A DNA stretch of 47,506 nucleotides. It comes from an uncultured Prochlorococcus sp. (GTDB lineage Bacteria > Cyanobacteriota > Cyanobacteriia > PCC-6307 > Cyanobiaceae). Shown in pieces: positions 28,377 through 38,450 of the stretch. The position numbers and the translations under genes are program-made. The first letter of the stretch is position 1, and the number at the start of each line of letters is the position of its first letter. The DNA lies in NCBI GenBank assembly GCA_902573565.1, contig CACGKI010000011.1, forward strand, positions 1-47,506, in the 5' to 3' direction. The notes beneath the pieces were generated by a model, which was given only the letters and a program-made list of their open reading frames with translations, was not told where the DNA came from and searched no databases.

Positions 28377-29231
28377 TCAATCAAAAACAGCAGTTTTGCT
28401 TTTGTAAACAAATACTTGATGATTCAGATGTAATCTAACTGCTCTTGCTAAAGCTATTCTTTCAATATCTCTTCCTTTTCTAATCAAATCATCAACTTCA
28501 TCCCTATGACTTACATTAACTGTACATTGCTCAATTATCGGGCCTTCATCAAGATCTTCAGTAACATAGTGAGCAGTCGCACCGATTAATTTAACACCTC
28601 TCTTCCATGCTCTATGGTATGGTTGCGCCCCCTTAAATGCAGGCAAGAAAGAATGGTGAATATTTATTATTGAAGAATACTTTTTTAAAAAAGAGTCACT
28701 CAAAATTTGCATATATTTGGCTAATACAACTAGATCAATTTCATATTCTTTTAGTAAATTTAAAAATTGATCTTCAACGATAGATTTATCAGTTTTAAAG
28801 GTATCAATATGCACAAATTTTGAATTAAAGTCATTTGCAATATTTTCAAGTTCAGAATGATTTGAAATTATTAAAGGGACTTTCATTTTGAGTTCTCCAT
28901 TTCTTACACGCCAAAGTAAATCAATCAAACAATGATTTTGTTTACTAACGAAAATAGCAACATTTGGAATTTCATCAGAATAATTTACGTTAAATTTTCC
29001 ATTTACTTCATCTGCAATTTTTTCAAATTCTTTATAAATTTCATCTCTATTAAAAAATTTATTGTTACAAGTCCATTCAATTCGACTCAGAAATAAACCC
29101 GCATCTTGATCTGTATGATGATCAGAATGTTTTATGTTGCCACCATAATTTGAAATCCAACTTGTAAGTAAACTTACAAGGCCAGGACGATCGGGACAAA
29201 CAATTTTGAATATAATTGAAGGATGTTCCAA
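28377..29231 (-). CDS. purU: Formyltetrahydrofolate deformylase
   Basis: 284 residues from a TTG at 29231; no in-frame ATG exists nearby. It releases formate from 10-formyl-THF to balance the one-carbon pool. An ACT-like N-terminal domain (about 1-85) begins FKIVCPDRPGLVSLL and has the DQDAGLFLSRIEW stretch. The hydrolase domain has N190 and H192 in NIHHSFLPAFKGA, and D228 in DLDEGPIIEQ, the N-H-D catalytic set. Together with gcvT in this window it belongs to one-carbon metabolism. Divergent from the FAD oxidoreductase gene at 29280. Confidence 0.95.
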   Translation of the reverse strand: MEHPSIIFKIVCPDRPGLVSLLTSWISNYGGNIKHSDHHTDQDAGLFLSRIEWTCNNKFFNRDEIYKEFEKIADEVNGKFNVNYSDEIPNVAIFVSKQNHCLIDLLWRVRNGELKMKVPLIISNHSELENIANDFNSKFVHIDTFKTDKSIVEDQFLNLLKEYEIDLVVLAKYMQILSDSFLKKYSSIINIHHSFLPAFKGAQPYHRAWKRGVKLIGATAHYVTEDLDEGPIIEQCTVNVSHRDEVDDLIRKGRDIERIALARAVRLHLNHQVFVYKSKTAVFD

Positions 29232-29279
29232 AAAATCTTTAACTATTAAGTCAAATAAGCAAGTATATCTAATATATCA

Positions 29280-30362
29280 ATGAAAAGCTTAAAAGAAAAT
29301 TTTCAAAAAGCACATATAGTAATTATTGGATCAGGGATTATTGGAAGATTTAACGCCTTAGAATTAGCACAATTAGGTTACCAGGTAACGATAATAGATC
29401 CAGCTCAACACCAAAATAGTAGCAATGCAGCTTTAGGCCTACTAATGGGTAATATGTATCAAAAAAGAAGAGGTAGAAGCTGGGATCTCAGGAAACAAAG
29501 CATTGAATTATGGCCAAAATGGATTAAATTCCTACAAAAATTAAATTGTGAATTAAATATCGAAAAACCATTAATACAAGTGACTACTGATGAAGAAAAG
29601 TTTAAAAAATTAGAGAAATTTGTTTATGAAAATAATGATCAAAACTTGCGAATTTTAGAAAGAGACTCAATATTTATCAAGAATATAAATAAAGCCTTTC
29701 AAACAAAAAACATAAAAGGAATGATCTCGTTCGAAGATGGCAGAATAAATCCTTTTTCTTTACTTCAAACATTAAATAAATATCTAAAACATAAAAAAGT
29801 AAATTATTTGCAAGAAGAAATAATAAAAATAAGAAAATCAAACAATCAATGGATTTCAACAACAAGGAATAATGAAGACATCAAATCTGAAATGGTTATT
29901 TTGTGTAATTCACTAAAAGCAATTAATTTATTAGAAAGCCAATCTCACAACATCAAATTAAAACCTGTTTTAGGTCAAGCTATGGAAATCGAGGTAAATG
30001 ATGCAGAAGTTGATTTATTATCACTACCAAAACAATTCAATATAAATGGTAAAAATATAATTCCAAAATCAAAAAATAAGCTAATTATTGGATCAACTGA
30101 CGAATATAGTACTAAGCCAGAAGAGGATACATTCGCAAAACTAACAAATTTTCTCGATAAAAGACCAAATTGGCTGATGAAAGGAAAAATTTCTAAAAAA
30201 TGGTTCGGAATAAGGTCGAGACCAGATGGTGAGCCTTCACCAATAATGAAAAATCTTGATAATGGAGTGATTTTATGTACAGGTTTTTATAAAAATGGAA
30301 TTTTACTGGCTCCGGCTTGTTCTAAATGGGTTGCAAATGAAATTAAAAATTACCTTTACTAA
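29280..30362 (+). CDS. FAD-dependent oxidoreductase (glycine/D-amino-acid oxidase, DAO family)
   Basis: 360 residues. The N-terminal dinucleotide-binding motif [20 protein letters not shown] is followed by VTIID. Late motifs are GSTDEY and [16 protein letters not shown], then [16 protein letters not shown] at the C-terminus, the pattern of DAO-family FAD enzymes such as ThiO. The substrate is not evident; ThiO (glycine oxidase for thiamine) is one candidate. No membrane segment is seen. It converges on dnaK with a 4-base end overlap. Confidence 0.8.
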   Translation: MKSLKENFQKAHIVIIGSGIIGRFNALELAQLGYQVTIIDPAQHQNSSNAALGLLMGNMYQKRRGRSWDLRKQSIELWPKWIKFLQKLNCELNIEKPLIQVTTDEEKFKKLEKFVYENNDQNLRILERDSIFIKNINKAFQTKNIKGMISFEDGRINPFSLLQTLNKYLKHKKVNYLQEEIIKIRKSNNQWISTTRNNEDIKSEMVILCNSLKAINLLESQSHNIKLKPVLGQAMEIEVNDAEVDLLSLPKQFNINGKNIIPKSKNKLIIGSTDEYSTKPEEDTFAKLTNFLDKRPNWLMKGKISKKWFGIRSRPDGEPSPIMKNLDNGVILCTGFYKNGILLAPACSKWVANEIKNYLY

Positions 30363-32266
30363 TCTTTTGTTTCAGTAAAGTCTGCATCAATAACATCATC
30401 TCCACCTTTTTCGTTTGAATCGCTCTGATCAGGACCGCCTGCAGCGCCAGGGGATGGTGGCTGATTACCTGGTTGCTGATAAACAGATGAACCAACTGCA
30501 TAAAGTTCTTGCTGAAGTTCTTCGAGAAGTTTCTTCATTGATTCATAATCTTCTTTTGAAGTTGCTTCTTTTAAAGCGTTACTTTTTTCTTCAACTTTAG
30601 TCTTTGCTGCATCATCAATTTTGTCTCCAAGCTCACTAAGTTGCTTTTCTGTCTGATACACAAGTGTTTCAGCTTGATTTTTTAAATCGATTTTTTCTCT
30701 TTTTTCCTTATCTGCAGATGCATTTGATTCTGCATCTTTTACCATTTTTTCTACCTCATTATCAGATAAAGTAGAGGCGCCTGTGATAGAAATACTTTGC
30801 TCTTTACCACTTCCTTTATCTTTAGCAGTAACGCTAAGAATACCATTTGCATCGATATCAAATGTAACTTCAATTTGAGGAACGCCTCTTGGTGCTGAAG
30901 GTATACCATCCAATCTAAACGTTCCTAAGCTTTTATTATCAGAGGCCATTTCTCTTTCACCCTGCAAAACATGTATTTCTACATTTGTTTGTCCGTCTAC
31001 AGCAGTTGAATATGTTTCAGCTTTCTTGGTAGGCACTGTAGTATTTCGATTTATCATTTTTGTCATTACCCCTCCTAATGTCTCTACACCTAAAGAAAGT
31101 GGAGTAACGTCAAGCAATAATATATCTTTAACTTCTCCTGCTAATACTCCTCCTTGAATAGCAGCTCCAACAGCTACTACTTCATCAGGATTAACAGTTT
31201 GATTTGGTTCTTTACCTATTATTTTTTTAACTAAATCTAAAACAGCAGGAATTCTAGATGAGCCTCCCACCATTACGACTTCATCAATTTCACTAGTAGA
31301 AATTTTTGCATCACTTATAGCTCTCTCAACTGGGGTCTTGCACCTATCAATTAAAGAAGCTGCTAATTCCTCAAACTTGGCCCTAGTTAGGTTCAAATCT
31401 AAATGTTTAGGACCCTCTGGAGTCGCTGTTATAAAAGGTAAATTTATTTCACTTTGTGTAGCGTTTGAAAGCTCAATTTTTGCTTTCTCTGCAGCTTCAG
31501 TAAGTCTTTGTAAAGCTTGTTTATCCTGTCTAAGATCTATTCCCTCATTTGATTTAAAAGTACTAGCTAAATGATCTACGATGCATCTATCAAAATCATC
31601 ACCACCTAAATGTGTATCTCCAGATGTAGATAGTACTTCAGTTACTCCATCTCCAGCTTCAATAACGGAGACATCGAATGTTCCTCCTCCCAAATCAAAA
31701 ACAAGAATCTTTTCATTTTCTTTATCCAAACCATATGCTAGAGCTGCTGCAGTTGGCTCATTAACAATCCTGAGAACTTCTAAACCTGCTATCTTTCCTG
31801 CATCTTTTGTAGCCTGTCTTTGAGAATCATTAAAATAAGCTGGAACTGTAATTACAGCCTGTGTAACTTTTTCGCCAAGGTATTTACCCGCATCATCTGC
31901 TAGCTTTCTTAAAACTTGAGAACTTACTTCTTCAGGAGAAAACTGCTTATCAAGAATAGGGCACTTTAATTTGACACTAGAACCAGATTTCTCAACAGAG
32001 TAACTAACTTCTTTCGATTCTTCATTAACTTCATCAACTCTTCTACCAACAAAACGCTTTGCAGAATAAAAAGTATTTTCAGGGTTCATTACTGCTTGTC
32101 TTTTGGCGATTTGTCCTACAAGCTGGTCTTGATTTTTTGTATATGCAACAACTGATGGAGTAGTTCTGAAACCCTCAGCATTTGCTATTACAGTAGGTTT
32201 ACCACCTTCCATTACAGCGACACAACTATTAGTTGTTCCTAAATCAATTCCTACAACCTTACCCAT
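30359..32266 (-). CDS. dnaK: Chaperone DnaK (Hsp70)
   Basis: 635 residues from the ATG at 32266, giving [14 protein letters not shown]. An upstream in-frame ATG at 32296 would add ten residues. ATP-driven folding chaperone. The ATPase domain shows [25 protein letters not shown] and [12 protein letters not shown]. The linker region [11 protein letters not shown] precedes the substrate-binding domain. The C-terminus is glycine/proline-rich and ends in an acidic DDVIDADF tail, as in the main bacterial DnaK. grpE and dnaJ are not here. No CIRCE element is visible upstream; the promoter region is shared with aroE. Confidence 0.97.
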   Translation of the reverse strand: MGKVVGIDLGTTNSCVAVMEGGKPTVIANAEGFRTTPSVVAYTKNQDQLVGQIAKRQAVMNPENTFYSAKRFVGRRVDEVNEESKEVSYSVEKSGSSVKLKCPILDKQFSPEEVSSQVLRKLADDAGKYLGEKVTQAVITVPAYFNDSQRQATKDAGKIAGLEVLRIVNEPTAAALAYGLDKENEKILVFDLGGGTFDVSVIEAGDGVTEVLSTSGDTHLGGDDFDRCIVDHLASTFKSNEGIDLRQDKQALQRLTEAAEKAKIELSNATQSEINLPFITATPEGPKHLDLNLTRAKFEELAASLIDRCKTPVERAISDAKISTSEIDEVVMVGGSSRIPAVLDLVKKIIGKEPNQTVNPDEVVAVGAAIQGGVLAGEVKDILLLDVTPLSLGVETLGGVMTKMINRNTTVPTKKAETYSTAVDGQTNVEIHVLQGEREMASDNKSLGTFRLDGIPSAPRGVPQIEVTFDIDANGILSVTAKDKGSGKEQSISITGASTLSDNEVEKMVKDAESNASADKEKREKIDLKNQAETLVYQTEKQLSELGDKIDDAAKTKVEEKSNALKEATSKEDYESMKKLLEELQQELYAVGSSVYQQPGNQPPSPGAAGGPDQSDSNEKGGDDVIDADFTETKD

Positions 32267-32381
32267 GGGTAAATTCTCATATTTGTTATTCTCCATAATC
32301 GGTCATCGGAGTCATTATTGTTACTCAAAGACGGGGTGTGGTTCCCGAACAGATCGTAATTTTTTTTAAAAATTTCTAAAC

Positions 32382-33263
32382 ATGATTACAAGTAAGACAT
32401 CTTTTATTGCATTAATCGGCAATCCAATTAGCCATTCTTTGTCCCCAATCATGCAAAATGCTGCACTTCAATATTTAGGTTTAGATTTAATTTATATTGC
32501 AATACCTTGTAGAAATGAAGATCTAAAAATAGTTCTAAATTCTTTGAAAAAAATTAATTGCAAGGGATTAAACATTACAATTCCTTTTAAAGAAAAAGTA
32601 TTTGACCTTTGTAGTGAAATTTCACCTATTGCCAAACAGCTTAGAGCGATTAATACTCTGAAATTAAATTCTGAGAGAGAATGGAGCGCAACTAATACGG
32701 ATGTAGAAGGATTCATTTATCCATTAAAAAAATTAAATTTAACAAAAAAACAATCACTTGTACTTGGTTCTGGTGGAGCGGCGAGATCAGTTATACAGGG
32801 ATTAATAAATTTAAATTTTTCAACAATTTCAGTAGTATCACGAAACAAAACATCATTAGATGGGTTAATAAAAAATTTTGGAAATCAAATTAGAATAGAG
32901 GGTTTGTTAAATAATGACGATCGTACTCAAACTCTTATTAAGGAAGCAGATTTAATTGTAAACACCACACCAGTAGGAATGAAAATAGCTACAGAAGAAA
33001 AAAATGAATTGCCATATGGGGAAAGTTTTTGGAGATCCCTTAATGAGAAAACAATTGTTTATGATTTAATCTACAATCCTGCACCAACTAATTTATTAAA
33101 ATTTAGCGCTAAAAGAGGTTGCATGACTATCGATGGGTTGCAAATGCTTGTTGCTCAAGGAATACAATCATTATCATTTTGGACTGATGGTTTAGAAGTG
33201 CCTTTTCATATTATGAATGACGCCCTAAAAATATATCTTAAAAAAAATAATGGTAATTTTTAA
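32382..33263 (+). CDS. aroE: Shikimate dehydrogenase (NADP+)
   Basis: 293 residues. It reduces 3-dehydroshikimate to shikimate. [16 protein letters not shown] at residues ~12-27 is the substrate-binding signature, with NITIPFKEK carrying the catalytic lysine. The nucleotide-binding loop is [10 protein letters not shown]. Late motifs are [18 protein letters not shown] and DGLQMLVAQ. The shikimate-pathway partner DAHP synthase lies 8 kb away. Divergent from dnaK across a gap that is unusually GC-rich for this genome. Confidence 0.97.
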   Translation: MITSKTSFIALIGNPISHSLSPIMQNAALQYLGLDLIYIAIPCRNEDLKIVLNSLKKINCKGLNITIPFKEKVFDLCSEISPIAKQLRAINTLKLNSEREWSATNTDVEGFIYPLKKLNLTKKQSLVLGSGGAARSVIQGLINLNFSTISVVSRNKTSLDGLIKNFGNQIRIEGLLNNDDRTQTLIKEADLIVNTTPVGMKIATEEKNELPYGESFWRSLNEKTIVYDLIYNPAPTNLLKFSAKRGCMTIDGLQMLVAQGIQSLSFWTDGLEVPFHIMNDALKIYLKKNNGNF

Positions 33264-33346
33264 GAAATTGCCCATCATATTGTATGGTGAATAATGAACA
33301 GACGCTCATCACAAAAATTCGTGAGCCAAAGACCTTGTCTGAAACT

Positions 33347-33802
33347 ATGAACGATCAACAATCTTATTACGAAACTATGTACATCCTCCGCCCTGATATT
33401 GCGGAAGATGAAGTAACTAATCACATTAATAAATACAATAAACTCTTAGAAGAATTTGGGGGCACCATTTTAGATAGTCAAATGAGAGGTAAGCGGAGAT
33501 TAGCTTATCAAATTGCAAAGCATAGAGAAGGCGTTTATGTTCAATTGAGTCATCAAGGTGATGGACAACATATTTCTAAAATTGAAAAAGCTATGAGACT
33601 TAGTGAAGATGTTATAAGATACATGACCGTTAAACAAGAAGGGCCTTTACCAACGCCAAAACCTTCTAATAAAAGCACACCTCAGACAGAAAAAAAAGAT
33701 AATCCAGAAGCCAAAGAAGAATCTAAAGAGAATCAACCAGTTACAACTCCTGAGGCTTCAGTTGTAGGAAAAGATAATACTGAAATCAATCAAAATGCTT
33801 AA
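33347..33802 (+). CDS. rpsF: 30S ribosomal protein S6
   Basis: 151 residues from the ATG at 33347 ([17 protein letters not shown]). The frame is open upstream to 33284, but homology-type sequence begins at [10 protein letters not shown]. The S6 core occupies residues ~7-100 ([19 protein letters not shown], and [14 protein letters not shown]). The last ~50 residues are a low-complexity tail rich in K, E, P and N, much longer than in E. coli S6 but a common cyanobacterial feature. It converges on argG. Confidence 0.95.
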   Translation: MNDQQSYYETMYILRPDIAEDEVTNHINKYNKLLEEFGGTILDSQMRGKRRLAYQIAKHREGVYVQLSHQGDGQHISKIEKAMRLSEDVIRYMTVKQEGPLPTPKPSNKSTPQTEKKDNPEAKEESKENQPVTTPEASVVGKDNTEINQNA

Positions 33803-33811
33803 TCTTAAAAA

Positions 33812-35026
33812 TTAATCATTTTTTTTTGAATTTAACTCGGCCCAAATTTTATTAGACATCCCCCACATATAAATAAATCCCTCAGCTAAGGAATGATTAA
33901 ACTCATCGTCTCGGCTATAAGTTGCCAATTCTTCCCTGTAAAGGGAATTATTTTCCGAAATTCTTCCAATTACTATTGCGTTCCCCTTATGAAGTCTAAT
34001 CTTAACTCTTCCATTAACTGAAGTTTGAGTCGACGAAATAAATGCATCCAAACTATCTTTAAGAGGTCCAAACCAAAAACCTTGATAAACCAGTTGACCC
34101 CATTTTTTTTCCACTATTCCTTTAAAGTCAATAACATCTGGGTTCAACGTGATGCTCTCTAATTCTTTGTGAGCTTTTATTAGAAGTAAGAGACCAGGTG
34201 TTTCGTAAATCTCTCTACTTTTAATTCCTACTACTCGGTCTTCAATCATATCGATTCTTCCAAAACCATGCGCACCTGCAAGAACATTAGCTTTTTTAAT
34301 AATCTCTACAGGAGTTAAGGATTCATCATTAATTCCAACAGGAAACCCATTTTTAAAAATAATTTCTATATCTTTAGGAGAATCAGGTGAATTATCAATA
34401 GATGATGTCATTGTAAAAATATCTTCAGGTGTTTCTTTCATTGGATCTTCTAATATCCCTGCTTCAATACTCCTACCAAGTAAATTAACGTCTATTGAAT
34501 ATGGTGATTTTTTTGATACTGGTGCAGGAATACCAAATCTTTCTCCATATACAATTGCCTCCTCCCTACTCATATTCCATTCCCTTGCAGGAGTAATTAT
34601 TTTTAAATCAGGTCCTAAAGCATTAATTGCTAAATCAAATCTAACTTGATCATTCCCTTTACCAGTGCATCCATGAGCAACAGCATCAGCACTAAACTCT
34701 CGAGCAATATTTACAAGATTTTCTGCAATTAAAGGCCTTGCAAGAGCTGTAGATAAAGGATATTTATCTTGATATAACGCGTTGGCTCTAATGGCTGGAA
34801 AAGCGTATCTCTCAACAAAACTATTAACTAAATTACCAACAATTGATTGCGATGCTCCAGAATTTAAAGCTTTTTGCCTGATAAGTTCTAAATCCTCTCC
34901 TTGTCCAAGATCTGCCACAAAAGTAACCACTTCTGAAATTCCATATTCATTCTTTAAATATGGAATACAAACGCTCGTATCTACGCCACCAGAATACGCT
35001 AGCACAACTTTTTTTACCTGTTGCAT
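33812..35026 (-). CDS. argG: Argininosuccinate synthase
   Basis: 404 residues. It joins citrulline and aspartate using ATP in arginine synthesis. The PP-loop AYSGGVDTS is at residues 10-18. [28 protein letters not shown] and PAREW are family motifs. A TGGAG about 9 bases upstream supports the ATG at 35026. The C-terminal SKKND is encoded by an A-rich run that, read on the plus strand, is the T tract just after rpsF. Confidence 0.98.
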   Translation of the reverse strand: MQQVKKVVLAYSGGVDTSVCIPYLKNEYGISEVVTFVADLGQGEDLELIRQKALNSGASQSIVGNLVNSFVERYAFPAIRANALYQDKYPLSTALARPLIAENLVNIAREFSADAVAHGCTGKGNDQVRFDLAINALGPDLKIITPAREWNMSREEAIVYGERFGIPAPVSKKSPYSIDVNLLGRSIEAGILEDPMKETPEDIFTMTSSIDNSPDSPKDIEIIFKNGFPVGINDESLTPVEIIKKANVLAGAHGFGRIDMIEDRVVGIKSREIYETPGLLLLIKAHKELESITLNPDVIDFKGIVEKKWGQLVYQGFWFGPLKDSLDAFISSTQTSVNGRVKIRLHKGNAIVIGRISENNSLYREELATYSRDDEFNHSLAEGFIYMWGMSNKIWAELNSKKND

Positions 35027-35060
35027 TTAGATTTGCTCCATAAGATTGTTTTTTAAATGA

Positions 35061-35255
35061 TTAAGAATTTGAAAACTTATTAAAAACTAATATTATTGTA
35101 ACTAAAAGAGCTGGTCCAAAAACTAGTAATAAGAGAAGAAAGTTACTAATTATTAAAACATTAGGATTCAAAAATCCAATAAGTTTAAATAATCCAGACA
35201 GCAATAACGAAATTAGCCAAATAAAAAAGTATTTTAAATTTCCTTTATCAAACAA
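35061..35255 (-). CDS. Small membrane protein (64 aa)
   Basis: 64 residues from a TTG at 35255; there is no upstream ATG. Two hydrophobic segments are visible: about 10-27 (FFIWLISLLLSGLFKLIG) and about 33-59 (VLIISNFLLLLLVFGPALLVTIILV). They suggest a hairpin membrane protein. The family is not recognised. It lies upstream of argG on the same strand (34-base gap) and is divergent from the DUF3134-like gene. Confidence 0.55.
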   Translation of the reverse strand: MFDKGNLKYFFIWLISLLLSGLFKLIGFLNPNVLIISNFLLLLLVFGPALLVTIILVFNKFSNS

Positions 35256-35308
35256 AGTTATTCGCGTGCATCATTATGTATTATTCTATATATAGAACAT
35301 ACCCTTTA

Positions 35309-35587
35309 ATGGACTCAAATAAACTAAAACTTAAATTAGACGATATTTCCGAAGTCAACCCAGCTTTAACTTGCTACCACAGAGATGATCCAGCTCCTGT
35401 TCTCCCATTAAGAGATGAACCTGATCTACTTTCTTGGCTGGAAAATTCTGGAAGACTTGTTGCTGAAAAAGAAGGCGATTCACAAGAGATTAGTACAATA
35501 GAAGAAGAGGAGCTATCAGCGCTAATGGGAGAAAAAGAAGATTATAAAATTGAAGAAGATCCCTCAGAAGATGATTGGGAAGATTAA
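35309..35587 (+). CDS. DUF3134-like acidic protein
   Basis: 92 residues from the ATG at 35309 (MDSNKLKLKLDD). The frame is open to 35276. The segment NPALTCYHRDDPAPVLPLRDEPDLLSWLE is the recognisable cyanobacterial DUF3134 part (residues about 16-44). The last ~40 residues are strongly acidic (EEEELS, then KIEEDPSEDDWED). Function unknown. Its end overlaps the mraY start by 17 bases, so both are probably made from one message. Confidence 0.75.
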   Translation: MDSNKLKLKLDDISEVNPALTCYHRDDPAPVLPLRDEPDLLSWLENSGRLVAEKEGDSQEISTIEEEELSALMGEKEDYKIEEDPSEDDWED

Positions 35588-36647
35588 AAAGTTTGACTTT
35601 AAATCATTATTAATACTCAATACTTTTACACTTTTAGTCACCTCCTTTTTTTTTAATAATTTTATTTTTATAGGAGTTTATATATTATTTTTTTTTATTT
35701 CTTTATTCTCGACAAAAAATGGTCTAAAAAAAATAAAGAAACTAAATTTACTGCAAAATATTAGAACTGAAGGTCCTGCAGATCATTATAAAAAAAGTAA
35801 AACTCCAACGATGGGTGGAGTTTTTATGGTGGTTCCTTTTATTGTTTTTCTTTTAATATTAAACATAAATTTAGACTCTCCAAGAGTGTTTCTTTTATCA
35901 CTAACTATTTTTGGTTTTTTAATTATAGGTTTTTTAGATGATTATTTAAGCATTAAAAGTAAACAAAATACAGGATTAAAATCAAAAGAAAAATTCTTAC
36001 TACAAAGTATCATCTCAATAATTTTTATATTTTTAGCATATAAGGAAGATTTGATAAATCCATTATTTTCAGTATCTGAATCTTGGGGAATAGATATGAA
36101 TATTTTCATATTTCCTATTGCTTTTTTAGTATTAGTGGGTTTTAGTAATTCAGTAAATTTATCTGATGGGCTCGATGGATTAGCGGCTGGATGCAGTTCA
36201 ATTATCTTTTATGGGTTGGGCACAGAGATATTAATGAAAGATAGGCAAGAACTTATTATTTTTAGTATCTTATGTTATTCAATGTCAGGCATATGTTTAG
36301 GATTTCTCAAATACAATAAATATCCTGCAAAAATATTTATGGGTGACACAGGATCCTTAAGCATTGGTGCAATTCTAGGTTCTATAGCTTTGTTAACGAA
36401 TAGTGTCTTTACTTTATCTATCTTCTCAGGAATCTTTATCATTGAATCTTTATCAGTAATAATTCAAGTAAGTTATTTTAAAATTACAAAAAAATTATTC
36501 AATAAAGGTAAACGCATATTTTTGATGGCACCACTGCATCACCATTTTGAACTTAAAGGAGTTAAAGAACAAAAAATAGTTGAGAATTTTTGGAAAATCA
36601 ACGTTTTACTTGTAATTTTAGGTATAGTTTTAAAAATTATTCTTTAA
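35571..36647 (+). CDS. mraY: Phospho-N-acetylmuramoyl-pentapeptide-transferase
   Basis: 358 residues from the ATG at 35571; a TTG at 35550 is an alternative. It makes lipid I from UDP-MurNAc-pentapeptide and undecaprenyl phosphate in the cytoplasmic membrane. About ten hydrophobic segments are visible. Motifs: KTPTMGGVF, FLDDYLSIK (aspartate pair), NSVNLSDGLDGLAAG, FMGDTGSLSIG, and MAPLHHHFELKG with the histidine triplet. It stands apart from other mur genes. Overlaps the upstream DUF3134-like gene by 17 bases. Confidence 0.96.
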   Translation: MIGKIKKFDFKSLLILNTFTLLVTSFFFNNFIFIGVYILFFFISLFSTKNGLKKIKKLNLLQNIRTEGPADHYKKSKTPTMGGVFMVVPFIVFLLILNINLDSPRVFLLSLTIFGFLIIGFLDDYLSIKSKQNTGLKSKEKFLLQSIISIIFIFLAYKEDLINPLFSVSESWGIDMNIFIFPIAFLVLVGFSNSVNLSDGLDGLAAGCSSIIFYGLGTEILMKDRQELIIFSILCYSMSGICLGFLKYNKYPAKIFMGDTGSLSIGAILGSIALLTNSVFTLSIFSGIFIIESLSVIIQVSYFKITKKLFNKGKRIFLMAPLHHHFELKGVKEQKIVENFWKINVLLVILGIVLKIIL

Positions 36648-36657
36648 AAAATTTATT

Positions 36658-36903
36658 ATGAATTTTTTTACATGGAAAGATAATGGATTAACAAGTGACT
36701 GCTCAAGTCTTGACGCAATGGCATCAAGATTCGAAGAAACTGCTAACTTAATGAAAAAGCTATCTAAAAAAGGCTTCAAACTAAAGAAAACTCATAATCA
36801 TCAACTCATTCTTCATCCTGATCCTAAAATATTTGATCAATGGGGTTTTATAAGTGAAGAACTTCCTTTTAAACAACTCTGCCTGATATCAGATGAAGAA
36901 TAA
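36658..36903 (+). CDS. Conserved-looking hypothetical protein (81 aa)
   Basis: 81 residues. No known motif, signal or membrane segment. It is mixed in charge with a basic middle (KKLSKKGFKLKKTHNHQ). Composition and start (ATG 36658, 10 bases after mraY) look like a genuine small soluble protein. Its 3' 67 bases overlap the 3' end of the convergent sucrose-phosphate synthase gene, so the two genes share coding DNA on opposite strands. Confidence 0.6.
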   Translation: MNFFTWKDNGLTSDCSSLDAMASRFEETANLMKKLSKKGFKLKKTHNHQLILHPDPKIFDQWGFISEELPFKQLCLISDEE

Positions 36904-38246
36904 CTATTTGAACTCCAAAACTTCTCTGTAAGTATTGATAAATAATTGCTTACATGAGTGTTCCAACTAAAGTGCCTATTAACACCTTCAATTCCATTTC
37001 TACTCCATAATTTCCACTGATTATTATTAGAAATCCCTTTTTCAAGAATTAATTTCAACTTATTAATATCAGTAACATCTACTAGAAGTCCATTTTCACA
37101 TTTTGAGCAAATTTCTTTTGGTCCTCCATCATTTGTTGATATTATTGGTAATCCACAGGAAGAAGCCTCAAGGAGTGTTAAACCAAATGGTTCCGTTAAA
37201 GCTGGATTTACGAATACCCCTCCTCTGCTAGCAGCCCACCTATATAAAGCAGGTATCTGACTTGGAAGATGTTTTTTTGGATAAGCTACTTTTCCATACA
37301 AATTATATTTATCAATAGTTTCAAAAATATTATGGAATACATCTTTTTGTTGAGGGTCAAGTTTTGAAGCACTCTCTCGACAACCCAAAATCAAAATTAA
37401 ATTAGTTTTTCTTTTTAATTTTTCAGATCTCCCATATGCCTCAATCAAAGAAGGAATATTTTTTCTTCGCACAGCTCTAGAAATAGTCAATAATGGAGGT
37501 TTAGTAGGATCCTTAAGAAAAGGATGCATCATGTTATCAATTTCAGCTGTCTCTGTTGTCGAGTGAATATGATGAAACTTATTATGATCAACACCAGGCG
37601 GAATCACTTTAGCTTTATGAGATGAAAAAGAAAAATATTGGGAATATTGATAAACTGACTCTTGTTTAGTGCTTGTAACAACAATATCTGCAGACTTTAG
37701 CGCTTTTTCTTCTGCCTCAATTCTTTCACTTATAGAATATAGCTCTTCTATTTGATTATTTTTTAAACCAGTATCTAGCAATTTCCTCTTTTTTTCTCTT
37801 CCTAAAGAATGACCAGTAAAAATAAGTGGAACGTTTAAGAATTGACTTAATTTAACTCCTACATATCCAGCATCTGCATAATGTGCATGAATAAAATCAG
37901 GCTTTTTATTTTTTTTATAGTAAGAAATAAGGCTCTGAGTTAAATGATCTAAATAGGGCCAAAGCAATTCCTTTCTTAAATATTTATTAGGTCCAAATTT
38001 AAATCTTAAAATTCTAGCTCCAGGTTCTACAAATTCTTCTTCTTGAGAATATTCATCATCTACTTTTGGGTCATTAATTAAACGAGTAACTAAATCAACT
38101 TGGTCAACATCTGAAGTATTCGCCAAGCTTTTAACTAACTCTAAAACGTATTGTGTTTGCCCGCCTGTATCTGCATCCCTTCCTAATTCAAGATTTTTTG
38201 AACGAATAAGACCATGTAAATGTAAATGCAAGAATTTAAATCTCAA
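36837..38246 (-). CDS. Sucrose-phosphate synthase-type glycosyltransferase (single domain)
   Basis: 469 residues from a TTG at 38246; GGAGG at 38260-38256 is 9 bases upstream, supporting this start. It probably joins UDP-glucose and fructose 6-phosphate to sucrose 6-phosphate, a compatible solute. GRDADTGGQTQYVLELVKSL, FIHAHYADAGYVG, FTGHSLGREK and LTEPFGLTLLEASSCG (the E-x7-E of GT4) are SPS motifs. The phosphatase-like C-terminal domain fused in many cyanobacterial SPS proteins is absent. The last ~20 residues overlap the 81-residue gene. Confidence 0.88.
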   Translation of the reverse strand: MRFKFLHLHLHGLIRSKNLELGRDADTGGQTQYVLELVKSLANTSDVDQVDLVTRLINDPKVDDEYSQEEEFVEPGARILRFKFGPNKYLRKELLWPYLDHLTQSLISYYKKNKKPDFIHAHYADAGYVGVKLSQFLNVPLIFTGHSLGREKKRKLLDTGLKNNQIEELYSISERIEAEEKALKSADIVVTSTKQESVYQYSQYFSFSSHKAKVIPPGVDHNKFHHIHSTTETAEIDNMMHPFLKDPTKPPLLTISRAVRRKNIPSLIEAYGRSEKLKRKTNLILILGCRESASKLDPQQKDVFHNIFETIDKYNLYGKVAYPKKHLPSQIPALYRWAASRGGVFVNPALTEPFGLTLLEASSCGLPIISTNDGGPKEICSKCENGLLVDVTDINKLKLILEKGISNNNQWKLWSRNGIEGVNRHFSWNTHVSNYLSILTEKFWSSNSYSSSDIRQSCLKGSSSLIKPH

Positions 38247-38255
38247 TTAACAAAT

Positions 38256-38260
38256 CCTCC
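38256..38260 (-). promoter_or_regulatory. Ribosome-binding site that fixes the TTG start of the sucrose-phosphate synthase gene
   Basis: On the minus strand GGAGG is followed by 9 bases and then TTG at 38246. No ATG lies nearby in frame before the conserved N-terminus, so this site decides the start. Confidence 0.7.
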
Positions 38261-38357
38261 GATCAACCGCCTTAAATACAAATAAGATGAATTTCCAAAT
38301 GAAATATTAAGAAAGCATTATGATTTTTAACTCTTTTTAATCGAAAAGTGTTTAAAA

Positions 38358-38374
38358 AGTAGACATAGACTACT
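38358..38374 (-). promoter_or_regulatory. Inverted repeat at the likely promoter of the sucrose-phosphate synthase gene
   Basis: AGTAG-N7-CTACT is a 17-base inverted repeat. A minus-strand CATAAT (-10-like, 38380-38375) directly precedes it, so the repeat would cover the transcription start. It could be an operator or a chance palindrome. The rest of the 204-base gap (38247-38450) contains no ORF or obvious RNA. Confidence 0.3.
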
Positions 38375-38450
38375 ATTATGACCTTCTAAAAAAAATTTCA
38401 TATTACTTAGATGATTAGAAATACAAAGAAATACAACAAATATTTTTTCA

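Noticed and set aside
32267..32381. CIRCE heat-shock operator before dnaK
   Set aside because: No TTAGCACTC-N9-GAGTGCTAA or near match is present.
33799..33827. Rho-independent terminator between rpsF and argG (TTAAT-N7-ATTAA then nine T)
   Set aside because: The stem is five A/T pairs only, too weak to claim, and the T tract is also the coding A-run of argG.
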